Notes: generated by a model not told the origin, from the sequence alone. 64,000 bases of DNA from Gonapodya prolifera JEL478 (GCA_001574975.1 KQ965732.1:372001-436000), one strand, 5' to 3'; shown: positions 11,139 through 23,644, counted from the stretch's first letter. Program-made: numbers and translations.

Positions 11139-14118
11139 TTATATATGCATGGCTGTTGCATGCGATGAAGCATGCTGCGATAATAATTGTGCAAATTTCC
11201 CAACTTTATCGTCGTCTTGACGCGCCATCTCGGCAACCATGATGAGCTTTTTGATCCCCACATTGAAGCTTCCATCCAAACCGAAACTCTTGAGAAGACC
11301 CATGCATCGCTTCACGTCCTCAAGTGTGTCAAAGAGAGCCAATTCAGACAGAACGTGCTCCACGCTCGGCAGGTCCTTTATAGGAGGCACATATACCTCA
11401 TCATCGAAGCAATTGATCATGTCAAGCTGTTCCAGAATACTGCGTTGGGACGTCGTGGCAAGAACCAGCAATCGACGATTCTACTCGGGTGGTAGTAGGA
11501 TAAGAATTGTGTGGCTTCGGGGATGTCAAAACATATACTCACTTTTGGCGGGTTTCTTCGCAGCAAAACCACCAGCGTTTGCAACACAAGATTCGAGAAT
11601 CGAGGTCCAATGCCAACCCAGTCTAGAAAAAGTGCGACGATGTAATCCACTTCCGCTTTTAGCGTAAATCCAGTCACTCACCCAACAATCGCTCAAGCTC
11701 GTCAACAACCACAATACTGAAAGGACTCTTGTAAGCGTCGTTAAAGATTCTCGTGATGTGAGCCATCTTGGCCTGCTCATTGAAGCCCAGCATGGATTCT
11801 GGTGAGATAAGCTTGATAAAGGGGAACTCAGAAGCCATCGCGATGGTCGCCGCAATTGCAGTTTTTCCAGAGCCTGAGGGGCCATGGAAAAGAATCGACA
11901 CAAGAGGAGTACGAGGAGAGTTGCGGACCTGCTCGACAAAGAGCTGGGAGTCGGTTAGGATTGTCTGTTGATTGATTTATGGTGAGTTTAATGAAACCAA
12001 CCCAATGGAAGCCCACCTATTGAGGCAACATATCTCACCTCAACGTCCGGCGAATATTTGAATATGCCATTTCGTGTGCACAAACTCAACTCCTCGTCTG
12101 AAACACCAAACGCTGGTTTCACTTCTTCCAAAGCGCGTACGAAGTCGTCCCTGCATAGCTGCATTTTGTCAACGTCAGGCGCCACAGAAGCCATTGTTCC
12201 ACCCTTCACGTGTCTATTAAAAGCCCACGCTGTGGCGGCCTTGACTAAACCGGCAATCTCAGCACCAGAGTAGTTCTTGGTCAGGGCAGCGAGCTCGAGA
12301 ATGTCAACATCAGGGCCAAGAAGGTTATTTTGGCGAGCCTAATTTACGCGCAATGAGTTAAGGGAGAAAGCACCCAAAATCCTGCAGGACTACAACTCAC
12401 TTTTGCTGTGTGGATGTTGAGGATTGCAACTCGACCTTTTTCATCCGGCAAATTAATCTCCAAATGAATTTCTAATCTTCCCGGCCTAAGAAGCGCCTCG
12501 TCAATCATATCCTTCCTGTTCGTCATTCCAATGATGAGGATGTTGTTAAGCTGGTCCACACCATCCATCTTCGACAGCAATTGGTTTACAACAGTGTCCC
12601 CGACGCCAGTTCCCGAGTTGGTGCTCCCACGTTGTTTGCAGATGGCGTCAAGCTCATCGAAGATGATGATATGAAGGGGAGAGTCTTCGGCCATGGATTT
12701 GTACTAGCGCAAGGTGGTTGAAGTTGCATATCAATAGGACAAGGTCGTCGACACATAGCTCCAATACTACACCCACGTCTGCCTCAGCGGGTGCGAACAG
12801 TTTCCGAATATTCTCTTCACTCTGCCCAACAAACTTGTTGAGGATTTCTGGGCCGTTCACAATAAGCGGTTCTTTTGCGTTGAGCATCTTGCCGATCTGC
12901 CGTGCCATAAGTGTCTTTCCTGTCCCCGGGGGTCCGTAGAGTAGGATACCTTTGACGTGCTGTATACCCAGGCGCTCAACAAGAGCCGGCGGGAATATGC
13001 GGGACGCGAAGGCTCGACGGAAGATAGCACCGAATTCTTTGTCCAAACCACCGATACCCAGGTCCTCGAATTTGAAAGAAGGGGCAATGATGGCGTTGAC
13101 AGGACCGCTGCATTGTTACGAGGGTTCTCACACTCAACCACAGCAACAACAATTGAGCGGAACCCACCTCTTCAAGCTTCCCTTCAGCTTGATAGTCGAG
13201 TTTGCCGCTTTCACAAAGGTTATTTGTGTCTTAGGATTGGCCACACCTGTATTTACAGGCTTCAAAGGCTCATCAGAGGATCCCTTCTTCATCGCGTTGA
13301 CGTCCAAGGCACTCAAGTCTTTGATGTCAAGCTGTAGATTTATTCCCTTGAAGTCCATTAAAAGGCTCTTTTGCACAAGGAAATCGTTTCAGACAGGTAA
13401 AGCACGTCACGAGAACTACTCGGCATACCTGACCCTTGGAGAACACCTGGCCCTGGAAGTTTTGCGAAAAAACTTTCGCAAGCTCATCAGAATCAAACGC
13501 TTCAGAGGCGACGGTGGCTTTTTTAAAGAAATCCACTTGAATCTGGGCTGCGGATAAGACCGAGTCGGGGTGTTCTTCGAATGGGTCGTAGGGTCGAACG
13601 CGCACTTCTTGATTCAGTGAGAAGCTCGCAAATCGACGATGAAATAACGTAGTACCGAGCTCGGAAGGCGGAGTAGCAGGAGACGGTCTGAATGTAAATC
13701 CAGCCAGATCGGGAGCACCATGTCATAGTTTGACCGTCATCCACGCACAACATCGAGTGCTAAACATCAGCAAACGTCCTCTGCAAACCTTTTCGTGGAG
13801 CGAGGCTCACCTTATAGTGAACGCCCATTGGTCATCGACCATAATGTATCTCACATCCTGACCAAAATCCTGCGGGTTCACAGCAACACAGTTCGTCATC
13901 GCGAACCTTTCATCTGGAGACTTGTTGACTCTAAACATCCTAAGCCCATAAGGTGGAGGGCTTTGCTGGTACTGCGGGTTCGGTTGATACTGCCCGGTCT
14001 GTCCATACGGATCCCTCTGAGAGCTGCCTCGGGGTCGGTTGGAAGGCGGTGATTCGTAGCCAGGTGATGAGCGAACAGGCGTGGCGCTGCTAGGACTGGA
14101 ACGACTGTTGCCCCACAT
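11139..14118 (-). CDS. SEC18: N-ethylmaleimide-sensitive fusion ATPase (NSF/Sec18)
   Basis: Hexameric AAA+ ATPase that, with alpha-SNAP, disassembles SNARE complexes after membrane fusion. In gene order the sequence shows a Gln/Pro/Ser-rich N-terminal extension starting '[11 protein letters not shown]' (ATG at 14116-14118), an N-domain ('[19 protein letters not shown]', '[11 protein letters not shown]'), then D1 with Walker A '[15 protein letters not shown]' and Walker B '[10 protein letters not shown]' and '[18 protein letters not shown]'. D2 has Walker A '[15 protein letters not shown]' and Walker B '[11 protein letters not shown]'. The C-terminus ends 'SSHATAMHI' at 11139. There are roughly eight introns. 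The extension before the N-domain, about 55 residues of low complexity, is longer than in yeast Sec18 and could be regulatory or simply disordered. Confidence 0.93.
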
Positions 14119-14309
14119 GGTGAAGAATGATGGGACTCTTCGCAACACCGCAATCGGCAGAATTCGAAAGCAACTGTACCAGAATTCATTCAAAACAACA
14201 TGTATCAGAAGATGTCCAACACTATCTAGAAATGTGAGGCAAATTTTGTGCCCCAGATCCTATGCATGCTCGAGGACCCATAGCGCTATTTCATATAATA
14301 ACTTCCCTT

Positions 14310-17300
14310 TCAAATCATGAGAGGAGGTCTCCCCCCATTGCTGCCTGACACCTCCATGTTCGGTATCGTCACAGGCTGCACTTGTACGGTTGTTTTTTTC
14401 ATTACGAGCTCCATCTCCTCGGTAGTGGCCAGAGATGTTGCAGATACCACCCCATTTGGAATCCCCAGGCGAGTCCGCAGTTGTGGTGCACCAGGAGAAG
14501 GGGCAAGCGCATTCAGAACATTCAGCGCTTCTGCAGAGAGGGCCTATAGCAGGAGCGCTTTGAGTGACCACAGTCCACGAAAAATACTTCGAGAACATGA
14601 CTCACAGGCTTTCCCAATTTTCTCGACCCTAAGCTCCCCACACTTCCTGGCGCTGATAGGTGATCTGATGCGGTACCGTTTACGCCAAGAACTGCACCGC
14701 CAGCCCCAACTGGTGGAGTGCTTCGACCTGCGCTGGACCCGGCTGTACGACTCGTCAAGGCAACAGAGTGCGGGTTGACCATGCCTGCTTGCGAGTCGGA
14801 CTCTGAAAGATTGTCTGGGATCGCATCTTCGGCTACAAAGACGATGAAACGGGTTTAGACAGCTCCGCTTCGTTCACACTTTACCCACCTAATGCATCCC
14901 TAAGCGTGTCTACATTGACCACCGCTCCGACACCAGCTGCTTTCTTTGCCGGTGCTAGCTTGAGTCGAACAGGCGCCGTGTCTGTAACTGCCGGGACCCG
15001 TTCTATTAAGCCCGAGTACGGAATTCAGGAGACCATCGCGCAGCCGTCAGCAAAAGCACTCACCCGTTGCCTTGCTCGGCGCCGCCGGAAGACCCTGAAC
15101 GGGCCCAAGTGCCTCAACCACGACCTCCCTCGATACCAAGATTGACACAGGACTCAGGGCAGCACCAGATGCCCGTTCCAACGAACTACAACACGACAAG
15201 TTTCATCACGCTACTTCAAGATCAGTGACGTCCTTATAAGCTGTGCAAGCTCACCTCAGCTGCCCCAACATCTTCCCCCACGAGTCACTGTCAGCCTCCA
15301 CGTCCCATCCCACAGGCCACTCCCCCTTTCCTTCCCTCCTCCTTCTTACATCCTCGACATGACTCCGAAGCGCTTCCAATCGGCGCGCGCGGGCCAGCCG
15401 CGAAAAGAAGGCCACAACAACCCCATTGGCAGCACGAAGGTGTGATGGGAGGGTCGAGAGCCGAGACAGAGAGTCGTCCTGGAGCAATGCTTGTGAGCCG
15501 ACGCCAACTTCCAACGCCTCTTGTCATCACCACCAACCTGAATCTGCATCGCTGTTCCAGCCGCCTCGCCTTCGCCTCCTTCAAACCCCTCCGCCACCGC
15601 CTCGAGTACTGCCCGAGCTGCAGCATAATCTGCGGGCGTGCTCCGCGAGTCGAGGGTCTGGGTGTGGAGCCGGCGCAAGAGGTCCGAAACAAAAAGTGAG
15701 TGGGTCGGTGTGGGAGATAGAGGGCTTTCGGTGCTATAATACCAAGGTAAGAGATGTGCTTTTCTCGCCAGCTTTGAAACACAATACTCACGCTGACCCC
15801 GGCGAAGGAGCGAGTACTTCCACGAGGAACTTGGCGAATTCGACGCGAGTATCTATAAATAGTGAACTTCGAATACAATATCCACACAGCAGCACTCGCG
15901 ACATGAGCTCACCAGCCTCTCCATCGTTCACAAACGCAGCCATCCCCTCGACAACCTCCATAGGCACCGTCCCTTTCCCCCCCACCTTACCCGCCTCCCT
16001 CGCCACTCTCACCAAGCACCGCATTCCGACTTTGCGGGTCTCCCTCCCAGCCAAACTGGACTCCTTGCCGATCCCAGCAGCTCTGACCCTGTTGGCCAAA
16101 AACCCAACAACTTCTCCTGCATTCTTCTCAGCAACGGCCCTCGCGACCGCCCCTGCAACACCTTCGGCCGCCGCCGCCGCTTCTGCGACAGGGAGGGCAC
16201 CAGCCATGTCCTCCGAGGACGCCTCCCCAGCAACGACGGCGGCAGCCCGGCCCACGCCACGGGACACCGCGTCCAGAGCCTCCATGGCGGCCAGAGGAGC
16301 GGCGTCGGACGATGTGCGGATGGATTCGGTGAGGATCGCGAGCAGCGCGTCTATCGCCGCGGGTGGAACGGGAGGCGACCGAGCCAAGCGCGACGACACA
16401 AGGGCGGCAAGAAGGGCGCGGTGCGGAGGGCGGAGGTTGTGCAAAAGGACGTGAAGGATGTGCTGGACAAGCGGGGGGCGCGACCAGAGAGGGGCTGAGT
16501 CGAGGTATCTGGAGTGGAGATGCGAACCGCCATTTTAGAGAGGCAGGAGGCCAGTCATCGGCAGGTACTGATGCTCACGCAACTACTTCGCCTACCACCA
16601 GCCTCGCCCCTCCCTGAGTTGCACCAATCCTAGCGGCGGCTTCCGCGGCACAGCGCTCCGCGATCTTTGAAAGCTCCGCATCCGTGATCAAATCGTCCGC
16701 GATGGAATGGTGAGGGGGTAGAGAAGGCGGTCTTCATGCAGAATTAATTGGTTCGATACGATACGGAAGGACAAACGCTTGTCAGATACTGGTTTCTCGC
16801 CATGCCTTTAGTGGCCGCAACATACTCTTTTCCTCCATTAGCGTCCGTCTTTGCAACTTCATCCGCGAGCCCATCGACTTCCACGTCCGGCGGAATCACA
16901 GCCATGTTCTTCATTGCCGCCGGAAGCGCCACCTTCACGTATGTTTCGGTGCCGGGCGTCAACGCGAGCGATTCGGACGCGAGAAGGGACTCGAGTGCTT
17001 TGAGACCGGAGAGCCGGAATCTGGGCAGTTGGGGTCGGGGGTTTTGGGTAGTGTTGGGTGTTGGGCGGAGCGGGTGGTGACAGTCCTTCCGCCCGTAACG
17101 CACCTGTGCCTCGCGTCCTTCCCACCGGTCTCGCTCTCACACATGTCTGCGTACTTCTTGACGAGGGTCATCCATTGGCGGGATAGGTCGGGGGAGAGGA
17201 GGAGCGAGGGGTAGTCGATGTGACGTGAGAGCGATGTGAACTGCGAGGGCGAGAGGGCGAGAAGTGAGGTTTGGATACGATGCACGTTTTCCACGAGATT

Positions 17301-18502
17301 TTGAAACGGGGCAGCGCAAGCGCAGGTCGCTCGAGTAATGGTATCAGGTGTCTGCTCTGGAATACACCCTCCCCCAGGAATGCGCCCCGCCTCCGCGTGG
17401 GGCAGACGCCTCGGTCGGCGCTATCGCACTTAGGCCTCGGGCTCGCTGCGAACGCGTCCCCCATTGCCACTCTCCCCTTCCTTTCCATCCATCACTCCTC
17501 CTACTCACCGCCCCCGTCGCCACAATGACCAAATCCAAATCGGCCGTACCGACCACCTCGTCCAGCGTCGACAGCGCGTATGGAAGGAACAGACCCAGAT
17601 GGTCCGTGCAGCGCTGCACGATGGCTTCCAAAATCGTCAGCGTGATCTTGACATAGCTGGAATGTGCACGGAGTGGGGAACGGGGAATGGGAGTGGAGGT
17701 GTTAGAAACGTGGGACGAAGGGGGAGGGGGGAGGTGGCAGATGGCAGATGGCGCTCGTGATGACATGCCTCGGTGCTCGGTCTTGCGTTCTTCGCACTCC
17801 ATGTACGCTCCACGAGAGTATATTCCGCTTCGCGAGTCAGCCGCCTCTGGCGGACTCCTCGGTGCTCGGTCTTCCGTGCTTCGCACTCCAGACTTCGGGT
17901 CACGAAAATTGGCGTCCCAAGACCTTGTTTCCACACTCGCTAGGGTCAACAGGGGCTAGCCACAGTGGTGTTCATTTCGACACGCCATTGTACCAGTCGT
18001 CCACGTTCACTCCGTGTACAATGCCATTTCCCAGTCGTCCACGTCCACCATGTGTATAATCCGCGGGAACGGTTCCGGTGTGTGGCTGCAGCCAACCACG
18101 GCTCAGTGAGGAGATGTCACGGCGCGAGAGACTTCCTCCGTTGTGCGAAATCCCAGAGATAACATCGGGGTGCTGCTGGTCATTGGGTGCTGCACGTTCC
18201 CTGAGCGTGGCATTGCAGCTTCCCCTGCCATCTGCCCAATCCATCCAACCGCTGGGCCCAAAGACGTGAAGCCATCCAAACAAAACCCACCCTATTCTCG
18301 CCGCGTAAAAGTCCTTTTTGGCCCTTGCCTCGATGTATCGCCCGATTTTGGGCAGCTTGTGTGGTCGCGAGGAGGCGTAAAACAGCAGGCGCGAGAGATT
18401 CGCTTGGTTGGGACCCTCGTGGCCTGGCGTCTTTGGGTAGACGGAGTTGCACAGGACCACGTGGTTGAGGTAGGGGTAGCAGCACCGCTCTGCCAGATCC
18501 AT
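14310..18502 (-). CDS. EFR3: Efr3, plasma-membrane anchor of the PI4-kinase complex
   Basis: Efr3 is a peripheral plasma-membrane protein that, with Ypp1/TTC7, recruits PI4-kinase alpha (Stt4). The first exon (18291-18502) is diagnostic: 'MDLAERCCYPYLNHVVLC' with an N-terminal Cys pair suited to palmitoylation, then 'LSRLLFYASSRPHKLPKIG', matching the conserved Efr3 N-terminus. Exon 2 continues 'YVKITLTILEAIVQRCTD'. The rest encodes HEAT-like helices rich in Ala and Leu across about 17300-15250, then a low-complexity Ser/Gly tail and a last exon ending 'GGRPPLMI' at a TGA (14310-14312). Intron 1 (17657-18290, 634 nt) is far longer than the others and carries the GC-rich repeat described separately. 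The middle exons are very GC-rich and their borders are only approximate. Confidence 0.85.
17762..17895 (-). repeat. GC-rich intronic repeat, copy A (Efr3 intron 1)
   Basis: Read on the Efr3 strand, this block repeats the module seen in the EF-Ts intron. The 32 nt at 17862-17893 (reverse complement) match 19572-19603 with only about two differences. A second, weaker internal copy lies at 17773-17800. Between them are 'CGCGAAGCGGAATA' and 'GGAGCGTACAT' modules shared with the other copies. Confidence 0.8.
17984..18060 (-). repeat. Two-copy tandem repeat inside Efr3 intron 1
   Basis: Two adjacent units, 17984-18022 and 18023-18060, share the core 'CCAGTCGTCCACGT' and a similar end (TGTACAAT or TGTATAAT). 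It is a local duplication in the intron, unrelated in sequence to the GC-rich repeat next to it. Confidence 0.7.
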
Positions 18503-19024
18503 CGCTGTCGCTTCACGCGGGTCGGGCTATGTGCTAATGCGTGGTGTCCAGACTTTGCCGCGTGATGGGATTCTAGAATACTTGTGCGCTGTGCCTCGCG
18601 CCGCCCGTTGTTCCGTGCGCAGGTGCTGTGACTCCCGGTGGCGGCAAGTTGTCCTGGCGCTCGGCTGATCTTCTGGATGAACTTTTGAGATCCCTTCAAA
18701 TATTTTTTTGGTGAGCTCAGCGTTTTCGGTGTTGACCAGATAGTTTTGAAGTAACCCAGTTCAGTTGATTGCATCGCTCTGACGGTGTCACAGTTCCCAG
18801 CGGACCAGCGCGGACTCGTCATTATGGCAGAGTGGCATTCACGAAACTTGTCACAAAAAGTGACCCACGTGCAAACGCTACTCTTACTTTCGTAACACTC
18901 AACCGGCTTACTTGCATAATCCTGGGGACATGGAATATTAGATCCTTGTCGATCATGGTTGCTTTGGTCACACACGTCACCATTTTTCTCAACATTGATG
19001 ACCTCTCACGTTCGCAGAGCAGCG
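18503..19024. other. Intergenic region between Efr3 and EF-Ts
   Basis: About 520 bp between two divergent start codons. Both promoters must lie here. No RNA gene or repeat was recognised. Confidence 0.5.
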
Positions 19025-20947
19025 ATGGCGGCGGCGATACCCGCTCGCTGCCACGGCATCCATCTTCGCTTAGCCCGATCGATCCCCCGCACTCTCTTGA
19101 CCCCCTCCCACGCCTTCACCTCCTCCACCCTCCGCCTCTCTTCCCCGCCATCCACCGCATCCGACGAAGCCGTCAAGCCATCGGTGCAGCTTGTCGCCAA
19201 GATCCGCAAAATAACTGAAAACTCTGTCTCAATCACCCGCGCGCGAGCAGCTCTCGCTGCCACCGCCAACGACCTCGACGCAGCCATGGCATGGCTCGCA
19301 GACGACGAGGCGCGCTCCGGCGCCGCAAAGGCTGCGACGCTCGCTGGGCGGCACGCGGGGCAGGGTCTGGTCTGCGTCGCAATCGCGCCCCCGGCTGGAC
19401 CTGGCGGGGTGCCCACGGCCGCAATGGTCGAGGTTAATTGCGAGACGGATTTTGTGGCCAGAAACGACGTATTTAGAGAGGCCTGTGCGCGCGTCGGCTC
19501 GTCCGTCGCGATCATGGGGGCTGGTGGCGAGTTGGGAGAGGCAGAGGGGGGTGTCCATGTGAGTACGCGAGGTCTGGATTGCGAAGCACGGAAGACGGAG
19601 CACAGCGAGCGCAGCGAGCCCGAGTCCTAAGCGACGCTAGGCGCTAACTGAGGCTGGCCGCCGGAGGCGAGCTCACCGCGGAGCGGAAACTCACTCGCGG
19701 AGCGCACATCGAGGCCCAAGCGCCGCTAGGCGCTGACCGAGGCTGTCGAGCGAAGCAAGACGTCCGCCAGACGGGGTTGATCCACAAAGCGAAATACTCG
19801 AGCGGAATGAGGCTGTCTGCCGCAGGCGAGTGATCCCACGCGGAGCGTGCATCGAAGCGTAACTGCCGCTCGGCGCTGACGGAGGCGTCCACCGGAGGCG
19901 AGTGATCCGCGAAGCGAAATATTACTCTAAGTGATGATCGAGGTTGTCCGCTGGAGGCGAGGGATCCGCGAAGTGGAAAACTCGAGTGGACCGAGGCTGT
20001 CTGCGAAGCGAGTAACCGTCGAAGCGAGATGGGTGTGGTCCGAGACCGTCCGCCGGAGGCGAGTGATGCGCGACCGGAATATACTCTTGCAGAGCGTACA
20101 TCGAGACCGAAGTGCGATAGCGTTGAAGTGAAGGAAGGTGGTGCTGGGTTTTGATTGCTTCACGACAAAGCGGAGCGAAGCTGGTGCTGGCGAGAATCGT
20201 AGTGGTCTAACCAGCTAGTGCTGGGGTGTTGACATCCCCCGAAGCATTCCCTGTACTAACGATTACACCACTCCCCAGACAACTGACCCGCTTCTGCCAT
20301 CCCTACCCCTCTCCCTGCTCCTGTCACTGCCCGCGCTCCCGCTTCCCTTCGCTCCCGCCCCAACGGATCCCACCCTCATCCAGCCTCCTCAACCCCTCTC
20401 GACGCACTTGTCCTCCGCAATCTCCAAGGTCGGCGAGAACCTCGTCCTCCGCCGTGGGGCCTCTCTCGCCACCTCCACCCCATCCTCCTCCTCCCACTCG
20501 TCCACTCCGGATGCGGCGTCGCTTCTCGCCGCCGGAGCACACGCCCACTCGGACCTGCCCGCACTCTACTCCCCGCCCAACCCCGCGACGCAACCGGGCG
20601 TCCCTCCCCCCGCACGCATCCTCCTCGGCCGCGTCGCTGCGCTCGTTCTTCTCCGCGTGCACCACCCGACGCTTCCTGCTGCCCTGGCCCGCGCGGCAGC
20701 GGGGGGTGCGGACCCCGTTGAGAAAGTGGTCGGGTGGGCGGATAAAGTGGCCGCGCATGTTGTCGCGACGGGCGGTGGCGGTGAGCAGGCCGAGGCTGGC
20801 AGCGCACCAGTGAAGGTGGAAGATCAGGAGTTCTTGTACGGCGGCGGGACCGTGGGTGAGGTGCTCAGCAGGGAGGCCAGTGCGGTGTTTGGCGAGGGCA
20901 CAAAGGTTGTTTTGGAGGGCGTGTGGAGGTGGGAAGTGGGCGTGTGA
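19025..20947 (+). CDS. Mitochondrial elongation factor Ts
   Basis: EF-Ts exchanges GDP for GTP on mitochondrial EF-Tu. The ATG at 19025 begins a classic presequence rich in Arg and small residues with few acids ('MAAAIPARCHGIHLRLARS'). The EF-Ts N-domain (UBA-like) follows with 'VQLVAKIRKITENSVSI', then the signature 'VEVNCETDFVARND' near 19430, which contains the EF-Tu-contacting TDFV. Exon 1 ends at 19558 and exon 2 runs 20279-20947, giving about 400 residues. The second half is longer and more Ala/Pro/Gly-rich than usual but keeps helices and an ending 'VLSREASAVFGEGTKV' typical of the family. The single intron is 720 nt, has a TACTAAC branch site about 20 nt before the acceptor, and is filled with the GC-rich repeat. 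Confidence 0.88.
19565..20125 (+). repeat. GC-rich intronic repeat, copy B (EF-Ts intron)
   Basis: This is the longest copy. Several degenerate units of roughly 80-110 nt follow each other, each built from the same words: 'GCGCTGACCGAGGCTGTC', 'CGCCGGAGGCGAGTGATC', 'CGCGAAGCGAAATA' and 'GGAGCGTACATCGAGG'. CGCCGGAGGCG is nearly palindromic, so each unit can form a small hairpin. The block fills most of intron 19559-20278. Confidence 0.85.
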
Positions 20948-21120
20948 CTTTGAGTGACTGTGAAATGATGGTGTTAGAAGGCAGTACTAGGCTGTGTAGA
21001 TAGAAAAATGGTGAATTCCGAGACGTTGATGACAAAATTATTGAGGAAATCATACGCAGATTTCCAACTTGATGACCGTGGTCTGACCACGGGATAAAAG
21101 GTGAAGTCCATCTTCTCGCG

Positions 21121-22391
21121 ATGCTCCTGTCACCAGCTGAAATCGGTGGGTTTCTTCTCTCATATCCACTCCACCACCTTCCTAGCCAACACCCCTCCCT
21201 CAACACCACCCCTCCATGCAGACTACATCACCAAATCGTGCGACCGCAACATCCGCACAGACGGGCGGTCCCGGCTGGACCTGCGGCCGTTCCTGATCGA
21301 AACGGGGTTGCTCGCGCAGGCGAACGGATCGTGCCGGCTGCGCGTCGACGCGACGGACGTCGTCGTGGGCGTCAAGGCCGAGATTGGGTCCATCGTCCCC
21401 GAAAGGTTCGAGGAAGGCGCCGAGGGAGACCGCGACGAGGATGACGCAGAGGTGGTCAGAGACGTCCAGGCGCAGACGGAGGATGGGGGGGATGGCGCGA
21501 CGGACAGGGGACGAGTGGTGTGCTCGGTCGATTGGTGAGTGGGTGATGCACCTTCCCAGAAAGAATGGCAGGCCGAGCCTCACATTCCTACGCGCCCCTC
21601 CACGCTCCCGAACGTGCGTGAACAGCGCTCCGAGCGCGGCCCCCTACCTTTCCCCGCTGGCCCTGCAATCGCTCTCGGCCGAGCTCTCCCAGTCTGTGTC
21701 CCGCCTGCTCAACGGGCCAGGGGGTGGGCTCGACCTCAAAAGCCTGTGCATTATTCCGAGGAGGACCTGCTGGGTACTGTATGTCGACGCGATGGTGGGT
21801 AGAGGGTGTCGGTGGTGGCATGTTGAGACCCTCCCACGTCTGTGGAAGGAGTGCTTGGTTCGAGGCCACAGGACCTTTCTCAATGCCGCATCCCTGTGCT
21901 GATGACTTACTGCAATTGACCTCCTCCTATCGTTGCCCCAGATCCTGGACTCCTCGGGCCACCTCCTTGACCCTCTCCACCTCGCCGTCCGCGCCGCCCT
22001 CCTCACCACCCAAATTCCCCTCGTCACTGTGCAACGAGTCGGCACTGGCGCACTGGATCTCGACTACGACGTTTCCGCCGACCGCACCGTCCCTGTCAAT
22101 GGGGCCATCGGTGTGCCCGTCACCGTCACCTTACACCGTGTGGGTACCCGCCTTATCGCCGACCCAACGGCGCAGGAGGAGCGGTGCGCGACGGCGAGAG
22201 TGACGGTGCACGTTGACGGCAAGGGGAGGGTATGCGGTGTGAAGAAGGGGGGGAAAGGAGGGCTGGAGGCGGGGTTGGTGAAGGAGGCGGTGAGAGAGGG
22301 CAGGAGAGTCGGACTGGATGTGGTGAAAGGGCTGGATAAGGTGTTGGAAGAGGAGGGGAAGGGGCAGAGGGTGGGGTTCTTTGCAGCGTAG
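21121..22391 (+). CDS. RRP42: Exosome RNase PH-type core subunit Rrp42
   Basis: Rrp42 (EXOSC7) is one of the six RNase PH-like subunits that form the exosome ring for 3' RNA processing and decay. The 25-nt first exon 'MLLSPAEI' splices to 'DYITKSCDRNIRTDGRSR', recreating the conserved opening of Rrp42. Then come 'FLIETGLLAQANGSCRLRV' and 'DATDVVVGVKAEIG'. Later exons give 'LCIIPRRTCWVLYVDAM' and 'ILDSSGHLLDPLHLAVRAA', both RNase PH fold blocks. The C-terminus is Lys/Glu-rich and ends at a TAG near 22391. Like other eukaryotic ring subunits it would be structural, not catalytic. Four exons were identified; the acidic linker after the first RNase PH block is longer than in yeast. Confidence 0.9.
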
Positions 22392-22592
22392 AGGCGGTTG
22401 GGAATGATAGGTTGTACATAGTCTCAAGTCCAAAAACAAGCAAAAACAATATTTGATAGAGATGATATGCTTCCTTCTCTTTTCTTAACCGCGTGTTTGC
22501 GCACGGTGTCTTCAGTCCACCATCCGAAGCTCCCACTGCTCTGATCTCTGAACAGCATCCCACAAATGTTGTTCCACAGTTATCGACCGAAG

Positions 22593-23644
22593 TTACGCAC
22601 TACTTTCGGTCTCTAGCCTCGCCGAACCATCATCTCCCCTCCACTCAAGTCTTCCAAAGTACGGAAACGCCTTTTCGTACTTTGCGCCTGCCCTCTCCAA
22701 AACCCGGGCCACTTCAGCCCTGCCCGCATCCACGGCGGCTCTGAGAGCGGCGTCACCCCCTACGGACACGTCCGCGCCTGCCTCAATGAGCCATTCGACA
22801 GCTTCCACTTGGCCCCTTGCTGCGGCAGCAACTATGGGAGACGCAGCAGGGTAAGTGGGAATTGTAGGGTCCCACCCGACGCTATATAGGAAGCGAAGAA
22901 TATCGACGTGTCCATTGGCCGCCGCGCGGCGGGCAGAGGGAGAGTCGGGGAGAAGAACGGCACCGCGGGTGAGGAGTAGGCGCGCAATTGGGAGGTGGCC
23001 GGCTTAGCAGTATTAAAAAGGAAGAAACGGAAGGAAGATGAAAATCGTATGAAAACAGGAATGAGCTCCATAAGGGCCTCACCTTCGCAGGCAATTTCAA
23101 CTGCACGAGCTTCTTCAAAGTCCGGGTCCGCGCCCAATTCATCCAAGAGCACCCTTGCCAGTTCCACGTGCCCCTTTAAAGCGGCACCTGCCAAGGCTGC
23201 GTTGGGGTCGCCTCCGGCCCCAACCAACAGTCTTACTGTCCTCTCCGACCCCGTGGCGGCAGCCCTCCTTACGGCCGAGTCCAGGTGCCTTTTTTCAACG
23301 TCTCCATCTTCGAATTTCAGAAGAAGTTGGACCACGTCGGGATGGGGTCCTCCTGCAGCGGCAACTAATGCGCGAGAGGGAAAACCAATGCGCGGAAGTG
23401 TCTCTAACAGCGCCTTGCATACGGTAGCGGAGCCTCGGATTGCCTCAAGGCGGAGTGCGCGAGAACGTGAGCCGTCAGCGTGAGAAATCGCACGTTGAGC
23501 AACGATCGGTGCAGGCGAGAAGAGTGAGAACAACCGACGATTGATGGATGCAGTGGGAAGGGCGAACGGGTGATCATCCCAATGCGCGGCAATAGCGATA
23601 ATGAGCTCGTCCGGTAGGTCCAGCAGTGGGAAGGTATTGGCCAT
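22593..23644 (-). CDS. F-box-like ankyrin-repeat protein
   Basis: The N-terminus 'LLDLPDELIIAIAAHWDD' looks like an F-box (Leu-Pro-x-Glu-Leu helix), which in this arrangement would link to Skp1 in an SCF ubiquitin ligase. About six ankyrin repeats follow, with phrases such as 'AAATGSERTVRLLVGAGGD', 'ALKGHVELARVLLDELGAD', and after one intron (near 22996-23083) 'AGHLPIARLLLTRGAVL', 'AAANGHVDILRFL' and 'VEWLIEAGADV'. Total length is about 320 residues. The ankyrin part would supply substrate binding. No specific orthologue was recognised, since this architecture has expanded lineage-specifically in several fungi. Its start is 92 bp from the stop of Trs33 on the same strand. Confidence 0.78.

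Noticed and set aside
15426-16454. 342-codon open frame on the plus strand
   Set aside because: It is antisense to the Efr3 HEAT region, Ala/Ser/Pro-rich through GC bias, and resembles no family. Efr3 on the minus strand explains the sequence.
19565-20125. CRISPR-like array
   Set aside because: The units are degenerate, of uneven length, have no unique spacers, and sit in an intron of a eukaryotic gene.
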